50,532 nt of DNA from Pseudomonadota bacterium (GCA_005804885.1 SYOX01000221.1:1-50532), one strand, 5' to 3'. Positions 1 to 8,873 are shown, counted from the stretch's first letter. The notes: generated from the sequence alone by a model not told the origin. Numbers and translations: made by a program.

Positions 1-63
1 CAGTTCGACCTCAGGGCTAAAGGCGTTGGGGGAGGTGCGACCTTTTCTGCGTTTGTCAGTCAT
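1..63 (-). CDS. 5' end of an unidentified gene, cut by the window edge
   Basis: An ATG at 63 on the minus strand opens a frame that runs off the window after 21 codons (N-terminus MTDKRRKGRTSPNAFSPEVE). A good Shine-Dalgarno (GGAG at 70-73, six bases before the ATG) supports it. It lies 63 bp downstream of the MinD-like gene on the same strand, so it is probably the third gene of the leftward operon beside the double-GTPase locus. The visible part is basic and Ser/Thr-rich with no recognisable domain, so no function is offered. Confidence 0.5.
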   Translation of the reverse strand, partial: MTDKRRKGRTSPNAFSPEVEL

Positions 64-126
64 CTCGATCTCCATGGGAAGGGGCTCGACGCCCTATTTT
101 ACCCCAGGGCTATCTTACACACCTCA

Positions 127-882
127 TCATACAGTCCCGCGATCTTGGCGATCCAGGGTCGCCACAAGGCAGGCGATCCATCGGACCTCGGCGTTGTCCA
201 ACTCATAGGGCAAGGCCCGGCGAGGGACGATGGGCCGTTTGTCCCCTTGAGCGCCCAACCGAAGCGCCAGACTCAGGACAGCGCGCGAGAGTCCAGGGAT
301 GGAGGGTGGCGTGTCAAAGACCAGCGTCAAGGACGGCTCGTCCCTGTACAAGAGTAGCAGCGCCTCCATCAGGTACTCCAGGCGCTGCTGGAGGAAGGCC
401 GTCCGCTCTTCGTCGTATACCACGGAGACGATCGCTTCGACGTCGCGCGGCAGGGCGCTGCTGGGGATGATCCGCAAGGCTTCAGGACCTCGCTGAAGGC
501 GCCAGAGGAGCCCGACGGGATCTGCGTCCTCGATGTCGACCCTCTCAGGGGCCGGGAAGAGCAGAAAGTCGTTGAGGTAAGGGGGCGCACCAACGCCCCT
601 CAACTCTTCATCCTGTCGCAACCTGACGCGCTCCATCGTCTCTTCGTGACTGGAGAACCCATCCGATGGCCCCTCAAGCGCTTTGAGGACGGGGTGCTCA
701 GCATTCCAGCGGGGCGCCTCCAGCTTGAGGACATCACCCAGGCTCGTGCCCGTCAGATCCATGTCGATCAGGACGACAGGCTCCCCGTCGCGCTCGGCCA
801 GCGCCAGCGCGCACGCCGTCGCCAGAGTGGACTTGCCCACCCCTCCCTTGACTGAATGAAATGAGTAGCAGCGCAGACGCAT
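127..882 (-). CDS. MinD/ParA-like P-loop ATPase
   Basis: 251-aa protein with a deviant Walker A motif, SVKGGVGKST, at residues 10-19. The signature lysine (K12) and the P-loop lysine (K17) are both present. A following strand, VVLIDMDLTGTSLGD, corresponds to the switch region of the MinD/ParA/Mrp class, and a later VFDTPPSIPG segment is the DTPP of this family. Such ATPases dimerise on ATP and position or regulate partner proteins. A TTG at 897 would overlap the upstream stop codon, but the ATG at 882 has a strong Shine-Dalgarno (GGAGG, five bases away) and is preferred. It is the second gene of a leftward operon whose first gene encodes an unknown helical protein. The operon starts 94 bp from the double-GTPase operon. 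The family call is firm; the link to the GTPase system is inference from position. Confidence 0.88.
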   Translation of the reverse strand: MRLRCYSFHSVKGGVGKSTLATACALALAERDGEPVVLIDMDLTGTSLGDVLKLEAPRWNAEHPVLKALEGPSDGFSSHEETMERVRLRQDEELRGVGAPPYLNDFLLFPAPERVDIEDADPVGLLWRLQRGPEALRIIPSSALPRDVEAIVSVVYDEERTAFLQQRLEYLMEALLLLYRDEPSLTLVFDTPPSIPGLSRAVLSLALRLGAQGDKRPIVPRRALPYELDNAEVRWIACLVATLDRQDRGTV

Positions 883-893
883 CCCCACCTCCG

Positions 894-2894
894 TCAAACT
901 GGGCCGAGCCTGCGCAGCTCGCGCCTCAATGAGTCGTGGTCAGCAAATGGGGATCGTGACGCCAACGCCAGCAAACGATCCTTGAGGCGCGACAGCGGCT
1001 CCGACAGGCGCCCCCTCGATCGCTGAAGACTCCGCGTGGCGAAATAGGCGGCGTTCAGGCTCACGGACTCTCCCTGCTTCCCCCTGGTCGCCTCAGTCTC
1101 CGCCAGATGCACCAATCGAGCAAGCGCCATCGTCACCAGCCCTTCGTCCTGCGACCACCCGTCCGCGCAGCGGCTCCAGAGCGAGGCCTGCCATGCCACG
1201 TCGCAATCCTCGATCAAGGCGGCGACGCGCTTGATCTGAGCCTCCTTCATCTTCCCAAGCACCGAGAGCCCTGTCATCGCTTTGAGGTGCGGCGTGGCGT
1301 GGCTTTCGGCGATCCGCCCCCAGCGCTTCAAGATCACCCTTTGGAGAGGTTCCGATAGCGATCGAGGATCCATGCTCAGCGCTCGCCCCAGCCACTCCAT
1401 GCCTTGCGGGTGTTGCGCCATCCAGTCCAGCCATCCACCCAACCTCGCAGGCTTGCTCATTCCAACCCAGTTCACCCCGCGCCCAGTCAGCACCGACTGG
1501 GCCAGGAGGGTGGGGGAGACATGGTCAAAGGGCCATTCATCGAGCGGATCCTGCCCGCGCACCAGCCCTTTCTCCTTGAGCGCGAGGCCAAGGGCGATCT
1601 CCAGCTCCTTCTCCACATCCGACATCGGTCGAAGCGCCACCCGACTCAGCGCCTGGATCAACGGGAGGGGGGCCGGCGTCAGCACGCTCTCGGCGCCTTC
1701 GTGCTGCGCTGCTCCCGTCGTCAGCGCCACCTCCTTGAGCCCAAGCGCCGCGATCCCAACGGGATCCAGCAGTCCAGTTCCGGCTGAGGTCGCCTCGGTC
1801 GATGAGGATGGCGTAAGCATCGCCTCCAGGCGGGCCACCCAGGTCTCGATGTCTTCCCCGAAAAATGGGCTGCGAAGGAGGCACTGGTGGAGCCACCGGG
1901 CGACGCGCCATCGCTCCTGGATCGTGAGGTCGGACCTCTGCAGCGTCAGCTTGCAGGCGAAGTGCAGAAGCAGCTCCTCCAGCCGAATGGAGAAGCGCTC
2001 AGGCGAGGCTTCCCCTTTGTGCGGGGAAGGGAAGGCGATCGCGATCGAGGCCGGCAAGAGGCTCCTGAGATCCTGTTGGAAGTCCCCCAGCTTGAAGACG
2101 GGTTGCTCGGCGGCGCGCCCGAGGAGGAAGGTGAGGGCCGCGCCACGCATGGTGATGGGGTCGCCCGTCTCCATGATCTCCAAAGCGCCGCCGATGCCCC
2201 GAGCCGGCGCCCAGCCCGCGGTCAAGCCGGGGACAGAGAGGTGAAGCCCAAGCCAGTCAAGCCAGGCTTCGTGGGCGCGCTTTGGGAGTCTGGGGGTGCG
2301 CTCGCCAGGGGTCTCGCCAGGGACGACGCCCGCAGCGCTCAGGATGCGCTCCACGGTCCACTCAACCGCACCGTGTGGACCTTCTCCTTCTTCGGGGGCA
2401 TGGCGAAGGAGACCCGGATCCTGCATCAGGCGCCGACCCGGGCTCGTCAGCCATTGTCTGGCCAGTTCGAAGGGCTCGTTCCCTGACGTCCATGACTCCT
2501 TCCAGTGGGCAAAATCCACCGCCCAGAGATCGCCGAAGGGTTCCTTCGACGGCTTTCTCCTGGTCGCTCGCTGGGCAAGATGGCGCGCCCAAGCCGGGTA
2601 GACTTTGACAGCCGGTGGCAGCGCTGACGGATCGGGCTCCAGCCAGTAACCCATACGCGCAGGTTCAGAAGCCGCCGCTTCGGTGGGATCATCGATGCGA
2701 AGCTCCGGCGATGGATTCAGGCACAGCGCCAACCAACCCAACTCGGCCCCAGCGTGTGGAGGATGGGCTCCTCCCAGATCAGGGAGGTCGAAGCCCACAC
2801 GCTCCAGATCTGTGAGGAAGGAGCCGCGATCACCGCCGCCCAACACCTCAAGCAGAGCCCGCTCCAGTCTGTATGTCGGGTGTGGGTCACTCAA
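894..2894 (-). CDS. Unknown 666-aa helical protein beside a MinD-like ATPase
   Basis: No family recognised. The protein is about 666 aa, soluble, and rich in Trp, Leu and Ala. It has many amphipathic helices suggesting a repeat-like scaffold, and no visible signal peptide, membrane segment or catalytic motif. Its C-terminal third has short Leu-rich helices ending in an Arg-rich tail. The frame is open back to a TTG at 2981, six bases from the divergent gene. The TTG at 2894 is preferred because it has AAGG seven bases upstream and leaves room for two promoters. Its stop codon lies within the Shine-Dalgarno region of the MinD-like gene, so the two are probably co-transcribed and may form a complex. 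Size and composition resemble the large helical effector or scaffold proteins found with NTPase conflict systems, but that is inference. Confidence 0.7.
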   Translation of the reverse strand: MSDPHPTYRLERALLEVLGGGDRGSFLTDLERVGFDLPDLGGAHPPHAGAELGWLALCLNPSPELRIDDPTEAAASEPARMGYWLEPDPSALPPAVKVYPAWARHLAQRATRRKPSKEPFGDLWAVDFAHWKESWTSGNEPFELARQWLTSPGRRLMQDPGLLRHAPEEGEGPHGAVEWTVERILSAAGVVPGETPGERTPRLPKRAHEAWLDWLGLHLSVPGLTAGWAPARGIGGALEIMETGDPITMRGAALTFLLGRAAEQPVFKLGDFQQDLRSLLPASIAIAFPSPHKGEASPERFSIRLEELLLHFACKLTLQRSDLTIQERWRVARWLHQCLLRSPFFGEDIETWVARLEAMLTPSSSTEATSAGTGLLDPVGIAALGLKEVALTTGAAQHEGAESVLTPAPLPLIQALSRVALRPMSDVEKELEIALGLALKEKGLVRGQDPLDEWPFDHVSPTLLAQSVLTGRGVNWVGMSKPARLGGWLDWMAQHPQGMEWLGRALSMDPRSLSEPLQRVILKRWGRIAESHATPHLKAMTGLSVLGKMKEAQIKRVAALIEDCDVAWQASLWSRCADGWSQDEGLVTMALARLVHLAETEATRGKQGESVSLNAAYFATRSLQRSRGRLSEPLSRLKDRLLALASRSPFADHDSLRRELRRLGPV

Positions 2895-2987
2895 AGTTGA
2901 ACCTTGATCTGCGCTCTTGACCGAGGGCGGCGCCACCGCCAAGATTGCCCCAGCGTAGACGACAACAGCCCGGACGGCCAATTAACA
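2895..2987. promoter_or_regulatory. Divergent control region of the GTPase and MinD-like operons
   Basis: These 93 bases separate the start codons of two opposite operons and must hold both promoters if the proposed starts are right. No convincing -35/-10 pair is visible. An AT-rich patch (AATTAACA) lies directly before the rightward ATG, which lacks a clear Shine-Dalgarno. The assignment rests on layout only. Confidence 0.35.
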
Positions 2988-4142
2988 ATGACCACCCTCC
3001 CAACCTTGACCGACCTCAGCCTGCAGTGGGGCCTCGACCTCAGCGCCGCAGACAAGGCTCCCGAGGCGCTCACCAGCGCGCTGACCGAGGCATCTTCTCC
3101 AGAGCTGGCCCTCAGCGCCCTCCAGATCCTCTGGTTGGATCCAGAGCAGCCCCACTACGACAACCCCGCGATACAGAGGTTGAAGGAGGTGCTCAAGGAA
3201 GCCTGGCCCACCGTCGCCACCAGCCCGGACGGTCGGACCAGAACCGTCCTCATGCCCATCCAGGCGGTAGTGCTCTGTGGTTGGACCCAGTATGTCGAGG
3301 ACGTTGCGTTGGTGGAGGCAACGCGGATGGTAATGAACCGGAAACAGCCTCTCCCGTCCCAGAGTGAGGCCTACAAGCGGTGGCTCCAGGTCACGTTGGG
3401 GAAGATGTCCTGGCCAGAAGTGCCATCGGACAAGCCGCCTGCTGCTCCTTCTGCTCCCGTTTACGGGCCAACCATCGATGACATGACCTTCAACCCTCAC
3501 CCAGCACATCTGGAGGACAACAAGACGAAACTCAAAACAGTACTTGGGCAAATTTCAAACCACACGACTCAATCCTTCACGACTCTCCAAGGCTGGACCA
3601 AGGATGCCCTTGATCGTCATCGCGCTCAGGAGGGGGCGCTGTCCCGGATCCTATGGTGGGGGCAGTCCAGGTATTGCGTGGGCCTCGAACGACCCTTTCG
3701 GAAGTTGCTTGATGAGCCAGCCCGCCTTGTCTGGTGGGCCGCGAGCGAGCTGGCGCCGCTGTGTCATGGGGTGCCGTTGGCCCCGGCCAGCTCCTACCTC
3801 GTGGAGGTGTTGAGGAGCATGGGGCTCGGCATCGAGGAGAAGCGCTCGCTGGCCGACTGGATGCAAGAGACAGCGCAGGTGTTGAGGGCGGATCGTAAGG
3901 AGTTCCCAAAGCCTGAAAAAGCGCTGCAGAAGTTTGTGGCGGTGAGCCCGCTTGGGCTGCCTGTGTTGTGGTTGCGTTGGAAGTGTGCTGGAGAAAAAGA
4001 GACGTGGGACGAGATCGCTCAGGACGCTCGTCAAGAACTGGGGCTGGATCTGGAGGTCGAGATCGAGAGGGCGGAGTGGGCCGAGTGGCTCCTGCATGAG
4101 CTGGTGTTGGAGCAACGATGGCGTCGTTGGGGTGAGGCATGA
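2988..4142 (+). CDS. GTPase-associated helical adaptor (GASH-like), first gene of double-GTPase operon
   Basis: 384-aa soluble, mainly helical protein. A central segment around residues 215-275 (ILWWGQSRYCVGLERPFRKL, then an Ala-rich helix and an LAPASSYLVE stretch) resembles the LWW...Y...YR / P.S pattern I associate with the GTPase-associated system helical domain. A flexible Pro/Ala linker lies near residues 147-160. The frame is open back to 2904. The ATG at 2988 is preferred because the codons before it look non-coding, although it has no strong Shine-Dalgarno. Its stop overlaps the next start by 4 bp (ATGA), implying translational coupling with the DO-GTPase2-like gene. The expected role is an adaptor linking the GTPases to partners. 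The family call is moderately sure and comes from memory of the pattern, not a search. Confidence 0.6.
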   Translation: MTTLPTLTDLSLQWGLDLSAADKAPEALTSALTEASSPELALSALQILWLDPEQPHYDNPAIQRLKEVLKEAWPTVATSPDGRTRTVLMPIQAVVLCGWTQYVEDVALVEATRMVMNRKQPLPSQSEAYKRWLQVTLGKMSWPEVPSDKPPAAPSAPVYGPTIDDMTFNPHPAHLEDNKTKLKTVLGQISNHTTQSFTTLQGWTKDALDRHRAQEGALSRILWWGQSRYCVGLERPFRKLLDEPARLVWWAASELAPLCHGVPLAPASSYLVEVLRSMGLGIEEKRSLADWMQETAQVLRADRKEFPKPEKALQKFVAVSPLGLPVLWLRWKCAGEKETWDEIAQDARQELGLDLEVEIERAEWAEWLLHELVLEQRWRRWGEA

Positions 4143-5251
4143 CGGAGTCCTTGCCCTCACCTCTGAAGCCCCTCGCTTGCAACAACCCCGACTGCACGCT
4201 CCCGACTCGTCCGAAGGATGGGCGCTGCGCGCTGGCGCAGCTCCACCCCGAACCTCTCCTGACCTGTCCCGATCTCAAGCGCCAGGAGCCGGCCCCCGAA
4301 CCCCGATCGACCGTGGCCGTGGCCGAAACAGGGCGCGAGGTCGCCTGGACGGGGAGGCCCCTGGGGCTTGACCAGTTCGGGGGGATGCTGGGCGCTTCAC
4401 CGGCCCGGCTCATCGGGATCTTTGGCCACCATGATGCGGGTAAGACCACCTGGGTGGCCTCGCTCTTCTTGCAGATGGCCAACGGGGCGCTCGCTCAACA
4501 CTATCGCTTTGCGTCGAGTCGGACGCTCCTGGCATGGCACGAGATGACCCAACGCGCGCTGGAATGGAACGGCTCGCCGCAAGCCAATGTCGTCCCTCAC
4601 ACCGTGTACGAGTATTCAAAGGAGGCAGAGATCTTCCTCCACCTCGGGCTGGTCCCGGTGCGCCACCCCGATCGTTGCATCGACGTAGTGCTCACCGACA
4701 TCCCCGGAGAGTGGGGCGAGCGCTGGGCGACCTTGGACAACGAGGTTCATCAGGAGCGCCTGGCCTACCTGGATCGCTGCGATGCCTTCGCGCTCGTTCT
4801 CGATGCGCAAAAACTGCGATCTTCTGAAGGGGGCGTGGTGGTCAGCCAGCTTCGGGGCCTCTTGAGGCGGCTGTTGATGCGAGCCCGGGATCGACGCTAT
4901 CCCTGTCGTGCAGTGGCGATCCTGTTGAGCAAATACGATCTGGTGTTGAAGGATGTCGGGACGCCGCCAGCGCCCGAGGACGCTCTGGATCTGGCCTCAT
5001 GGGGTGATCTTGGGGTTGCGTTGAGGCCGCTGGTCGTTGCCCTTGAGCAGGTCCGCGAGCACCTGGGGGCCACCATCGGGATTTTTGCTCTGAGCGCCTT
5101 TCCGGGCGCGCTGGACACCGGGCAGCCCGTTGGCGTCGTCGAGCCTTTCTTGTTCCTAATGGCGCAAACCGACGTGCGCGCGTCGCTGATCTGGCCTTCG
5201 AGTGACCCGCCTTCGGACGCACACCCGTTCTTGTTGATGGGGCGAGGTTGA
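4139..5251 (+). CDS. Double-GTPase type 2 (DO-GTPase2-like) with N-terminal zinc-ribbon-like segment
   Basis: 370-aa P-loop GTPase. Residues 14-43 contain C14-x4-C19, C30, H36 and C43, a plausible zinc-binding knuckle typical of this group. The Walker A/G1 motif is GIFGHHDAGKTTW near residue 95. A G3-like DIPGEWGERW lies near residue 187, and VAILLSKYDLVLK near 257 provides the S/N-KxD specificity motif, indicating GTP rather than ATP. A C-terminal segment GATIGIFALSAF follows as the G5-like strand. This fits the double-GTPase 2 family, which is predicted to act as one of two paired GTPase switches in bacterial conflict systems. It overlaps the preceding gene by 4 bp and the following gene by 1 bp (TGATG), so the proteins are probably made in fixed ratio. 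Confidence 0.78.
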   Translation: MTESLPSPLKPLACNNPDCTLPTRPKDGRCALAQLHPEPLLTCPDLKRQEPAPEPRSTVAVAETGREVAWTGRPLGLDQFGGMLGASPARLIGIFGHHDAGKTTWVASLFLQMANGALAQHYRFASSRTLLAWHEMTQRALEWNGSPQANVVPHTVYEYSKEAEIFLHLGLVPVRHPDRCIDVVLTDIPGEWGERWATLDNEVHQERLAYLDRCDAFALVLDAQKLRSSEGGVVVSQLRGLLRRLLMRARDRRYPCRAVAILLSKYDLVLKDVGTPPAPEDALDLASWGDLGVALRPLVVALEQVREHLGATIGIFALSAFPGALDTGQPVGVVEPFLFLMAQTDVRASLIWPSSDPPSDAHPFLLMGRG

Positions 5252-6279
5252 TGGGTAAGAGCGCGTCAGTGATGCTTCTGGGTCTGGCGGGGAGCGGCAA
5301 GAGCACCTACCTGGGCGCCTTGCTGACCGCTCTGGAGTCGGATCGCTCGTCAAGCGTCGAGGAGGGCCTTGATCTCTCGAAGGACAGCCAGCTCCGTCAG
5401 GCGTTGACGGCTCCATTGCTGCGGGGAGAGTATCCGCCGCGCTCGAACACGGCCAGCGAGGTGAGCGTCCAGCTGCTGTTCAAGGGTCAAGACAAGGGCC
5501 CCTCTTCGGCCTTCTGGCTGCAGGCCCTGGATCTCCCGGGAGAGTCCATCCGGCGAGAGTTCGAGGACAGGCTCGGGCATGGCCCCTGGTACGAGCCCGG
5601 CGACGCGCACCTCTTGTTGCTGCTTCATCCAGAGCGCCTCTTCCAACCTTCGAAGCCAGCGCCTGAAGGGCTCGACTGGGAGGGGCAATGGGCGGCGCTG
5701 GGCGCTCGTCTGGAGGGTGCGAAGCCCAGAAAGCCGCAGGGCGGGCGTCGTCGCGTGAAGGGACTCCAGCCCGAGGACTTGACCCCGCCCTTGCAGCCTG
5801 CAGAGCGAGCGCTGGTGCGTCAGGCCGGGGATTCGGTGCGGGTGCCGGGTCAGCTTGAGGTGATCGAGGCGCTCCAGATGTTGAGGCACTCCAAGGGCTG
5901 GCCGGAGGGTTGGAGGCCCCCTGAGGGGCGCTTGCGGGTGTTCGTCTTGCTCTCGCATTGGGACGCAGTGCAGAAAGAGTGGAGCGAATCGCTGGGGCCG
6001 AAGCGATTCTTGAAGGAGCACGTGCCGCTCCTGGGGGACTTTTTGAGGAGCAACTTTCGCGACGAGGATGTCTGCGTCATGGGGCTGTCGGCCACGGGCG
6101 GGGATCTGCGAGACGGGGCCTACTCAAAGCGATACCGCTCAGAGCACGCTCAAGAGGGCCGAGGGGGATACCTGGTCGAGGAGGGTGCGGATGGTCAACT
6201 GCGGCGACACGACGATCTGGCCTTGCCCATCGCGTGGCTGTTGCGCGGCGATGGGGTCCTTCCGATTGCAGATCCATGA
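5251..6279 (+). CDS. Double-GTPase type 1 (DO-GTPase1-like)
   Basis: 342-aa P-loop GTPase with Walker A GLAGSGKSTYLGAL at residues 11-24, a G3-like LDLPGESIRREFEDRL near residue 92, and a region near residue 230 (RVFVLLSHWDAVQKEW) where SHWD stands in for the NKxD specificity loop. A C-terminal CVMGLSATGGDL is the G5-like strand. The first possible codon is a TTG at 5248, but the ATG at 5251 is preferred because the sequence GGCGAGGTTG precedes it and it gives the canonical start MGKSASVMLLG. It overlaps the previous gene by one base and the GAP1 gene by four. Family knowledge: double-GTPase 1 proteins occur with a second GTPase and GAP1 in one operon, as here. Confidence 0.78.
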   Translation: MGKSASVMLLGLAGSGKSTYLGALLTALESDRSSSVEEGLDLSKDSQLRQALTAPLLRGEYPPRSNTASEVSVQLLFKGQDKGPSSAFWLQALDLPGESIRREFEDRLGHGPWYEPGDAHLLLLLHPERLFQPSKPAPEGLDWEGQWAALGARLEGAKPRKPQGGRRRVKGLQPEDLTPPLQPAERALVRQAGDSVRVPGQLEVIEALQMLRHSKGWPEGWRPPEGRLRVFVLLSHWDAVQKEWSESLGPKRFLKEHVPLLGDFLRSNFRDEDVCVMGLSATGGDLRDGAYSKRYRSEHAQEGRGGYLVEEGADGQLRRHDDLALPIAWLLRGDGVLPIADP

Positions 6280-8549
6280 GCGGCGAGCGGATTGAACAGA
6301 CCCTCCACGGCTATCGCCGGGGGCACGAGCGCATGGCTTCCAGCGTTGACCTGGATGTGGCGACGCGCGGCCTGATGGACAACCTGAGCGACCTGTCGGG
6401 CTACATGCCCTCGGATATCGTGTGGGCGTCGTACCTGACGGGTTACCCCTGCGGCGAGCATTACGCTCTGGCGCGCACATGGCCGGACTGGAGCGCCCCA
6501 CGTTCGGGGGCGGTGTGGACGCACACGCTCCTGGTTCCACCCTCCTTGTTGGGGCGCCTGAAGGATCCATGGTCCCTGACTCACCTCCACCACCCCCCCG
6601 AGTCCCGCGATGATCTGGAGGTCTACGGGCGCCCGCTGAGCTTTGCTGAGCCGGCCTCGGCCCAGGAGCCGAGCGGGATCGCGGAGCCCGTCCGGCGCCA
6701 GATCGCCGAGTATTTCTTCGGCCTGGAGCACAGGCCCTTGATCCTGCGGCGAGAGCGGGCCGACGACGCGACGATGGGGTGGTTGTGGTCTCTGTTGTGG
6801 CACGAGCCGCGCTGCGAACTGGCGTTCTGCACTCTGGCGCTCCAGCCTCGGCGCGTGCAGGGTCGCGTCTTTGACGTGATGATCGTCCCGGACAAGGTTC
6901 TGGGCGGCTTCAGCGCCCATCTGCCTCGCCAGACCGACATCCCCCGCACGGGCCCCTGGGTCGAGGCGCTGCTCCAGGAGGGCAGCGCGCTGACGGAGCG
7001 CCTCGGCCGCTGGTGTCAGGCGCGGGGTCTGGCGATGCCGCATCCGACGCAGCTTGGGACCCTTCATCGTTTGGTACAGGTCGACGATGGCGCCGGGATG
7101 CGGTTGGCCGCGGCCCGCGCTCGCGCGGATCTGTTGGTTTTGTTGTGGCCCGAGCTCCCGGCGACGCACCCCACCTGGAAAGAGGCCTTGGAGTCGTTGG
7201 TGGGGCATCTGGGGCAGATGAAGGGTGAACCCTCGTTCTGGTGGGAGTTGGAGGATCTGCTCGGCAGGCCCCAGTGGTCGAGCCTGTCGACGCAGGAGGA
7301 CGCATGGGGAGAGGCTCAGCGAGCTTGTCTGAGCCGAAGCATCCTTGAACAACACACCCTCGGAGTTGGGCATGAGAGCGACGGGGGCGATCCTCTTCAC
7401 CTCTTCTTGAACCAGCGGGGGGATGAGGAGCGTCAGAGGTGGCTTCGCGCGATGGTCGAGGTCGCCGGGCGTGCTGAGAGGCGGCTCGATCCCATCCAAG
7501 GGCTTGAGCCGTGGATCGGCGCTCTGGTGCAGAGCGCCGCAGCGCGTCGCGATCTCGGGTTGTTGATCCGCCTCGCGAGGTTGACGCGGGGGAGGGCGGG
7601 CTGGCTTGAGCTTCGAGATCTTCTGCCGCGTGATGCGCTCCCCAAGGTGAGCCTTGAGTCGAACCAGTGGGAAGATCTGCTGGTGCTGGTCGGGCAATTG
7701 GCGCGGATGGACTGGTATGGGGTGCGATGGTGGGCAGAGGCGCTGGTCGAGGCTTGCCCTGCCGAAGTCCTGGCCGGGGAAGAGGTGCTGCGTCAGGTGG
7801 AGGATGGCCTCCCCACAGAGTGGCGCAAGGTGCTCTTGAGCCGCGTCATCCCAGCGGGGTTGAGCGCCGTGGCCAACAAAGGGCTGTCTGAAGCGGCGAT
7901 GGTGGCGTGTCTCCAGATCGAGGAGGTCCAGGCCTGGTGTGCATCCTTCGCAGAAGGTCCAACCTCGTCGACGCCCTTGCGCGGCTATCCGCTGGGGGCG
8001 GCGCTTCGCGTCTCACAGCGCGCGCTGGAGGGGCAGGATGAACGAGGCCCCTGGGTGTGGGCGTTGTGCGCGTGGCCGCTGAGGGAAGAGAAGGTCAAGG
8101 ACTGGTCCCCCTGGGTCAAGACAATCGCCTATCTCTTGCGCGACGCGATCAAGAGCCGCGCGGCCTTGAGCGAGGGGCTGATCAAGGCGATCCAGCGGAA
8201 CGAGGCCAAGGATGCGGACGACTTATTGGTCATGGTTCTGCCCGTCGCGCTGGAATCGACGTCGATGACAAGGAGCAGGCGTCGTGACCTCTATGAGTGG
8301 ATGATCCAGGAGTGGACTCTCCGTGCGTGGTCGATGGGGCCTTTGCTCTTCAGGCTTCACGACGACAAGATCTTGCGCGAGGAGTTTCTCGAAGTCCTCT
8401 CCAGGAGGTGGTCCAAGGGAGGGGAGAGGTTTCGTGAGGAGGCGCTGCGCGCTCTGGAGGGCGAGGGATCCGCGTGGGCCTTGAGATCGTCGCTGGTTGA
8501 GGAGCTTCGATTGCTACGGCCCCACAAGATCTGGCCGTGGGATGGCTGA
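6276..8549 (+). CDS. GTPase-associated protein 1 (GAP1-like)
   Basis: 757-aa soluble protein. The N-terminus reads ERIEQTLHGYRRGHERMASS, a close match to the QTLHGY-x2-GHxxLASS signature of the GAP1 N-terminal domain. A SDLSGYMPSD turn and a later GAVWTHTLLVP strand are also characteristic. The remaining ~550 residues are helical with many Trp and Leu, as expected for GAP1 middle and C-terminal domains. The start at 6276 overlaps the DO-GTPase1 stop (ATGA). A longer frame reaches back to 5958 but would run through the GTPase gene and is rejected. GAP1 is predicted to be the partner or effector-coupling subunit of paired GTPases. It is the last gene of the operon and is followed by a repeat array. 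Confidence 0.82.
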   Translation: MSGERIEQTLHGYRRGHERMASSVDLDVATRGLMDNLSDLSGYMPSDIVWASYLTGYPCGEHYALARTWPDWSAPRSGAVWTHTLLVPPSLLGRLKDPWSLTHLHHPPESRDDLEVYGRPLSFAEPASAQEPSGIAEPVRRQIAEYFFGLEHRPLILRRERADDATMGWLWSLLWHEPRCELAFCTLALQPRRVQGRVFDVMIVPDKVLGGFSAHLPRQTDIPRTGPWVEALLQEGSALTERLGRWCQARGLAMPHPTQLGTLHRLVQVDDGAGMRLAAARARADLLVLLWPELPATHPTWKEALESLVGHLGQMKGEPSFWWELEDLLGRPQWSSLSTQEDAWGEAQRACLSRSILEQHTLGVGHESDGGDPLHLFLNQRGDEERQRWLRAMVEVAGRAERRLDPIQGLEPWIGALVQSAAARRDLGLLIRLARLTRGRAGWLELRDLLPRDALPKVSLESNQWEDLLVLVGQLARMDWYGVRWWAEALVEACPAEVLAGEEVLRQVEDGLPTEWRKVLLSRVIPAGLSAVANKGLSEAAMVACLQIEEVQAWCASFAEGPTSSTPLRGYPLGAALRVSQRALEGQDERGPWVWALCAWPLREEKVKDWSPWVKTIAYLLRDAIKSRAALSEGLIKAIQRNEAKDADDLLVMVLPVALESTSMTRSRRRDLYEWMIQEWTLRAWSMGPLLFRLHDDKILREEFLEVLSRRWSKGGERFREEALRALEGEGSAWALRSSLVEELRLLRPHKIWPWDG

Positions 8550-8590
8550 CGCCGCCTTCGTTGGCGTGGAGAGGCGTGTGAAATCGACAT

Positions 8591-8805
8591 TCCAGGTGGC
8601 CTGGAGTGTCGATTTGCGTTTGGAAATCGTGACTCCAGGTGGCCTGGAGCGCCGATCCTGGCACAGAAGTTGTGACTCCATGTGACCTGGAGTACCGATC
8701 CCTGACCCACGATCGTGACTCCAGGCGACCTTGAGCGCCGATCCTGGCACGGAAGTCGTGACTCCAGGTGGCCTGGAGTGTCGATTTGCGTTCTGGATCT
8801 TCCCT
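8591..8805. repeat. Five-unit tandem array, exact 43-bp period, palindromic core
   Basis: Units begin at 8591, 8634, 8677, 8720 and 8763, each exactly 43 bases apart. Each has a core palindrome CTCCAGG-TGG-CCTGGAG (degenerate in units 3 and 4), then CGAT, about 14 variable bases and CGTGA. The variable parts fall into types: units 1 and 5 share one, units 2 and 4 share another, unit 3 is unique. The array fills the 407-bp gap between the GAP1 gene and the first beta-helix gene. Confidence 0.9.
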
Positions 8806-8844
8806 CCCGGTCGTCTGGCGCAGTCGGTGCTCGGGTGCTCGGGG

Positions 8845-8873
8845 TTGCGCTCAAAGGCAGGCGGGCATAGAGT
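8845..8873 (+). promoter_or_regulatory. Candidate promoter of first beta-helix gene
   Basis: TTGCGC (8845-8850), 17 bases, TAGAGT (8868-8873). The same layout is conserved upstream of the second paralogue, which gives it some weight. The boxes are weak matches to a housekeeping sigma consensus. Confidence 0.35.

Noticed and set aside
8591..8805. CRISPR array
   Set aside because: Between the 28-29-base conserved parts lie only about 14 variable bases, these recur between units, and no cas gene is present.
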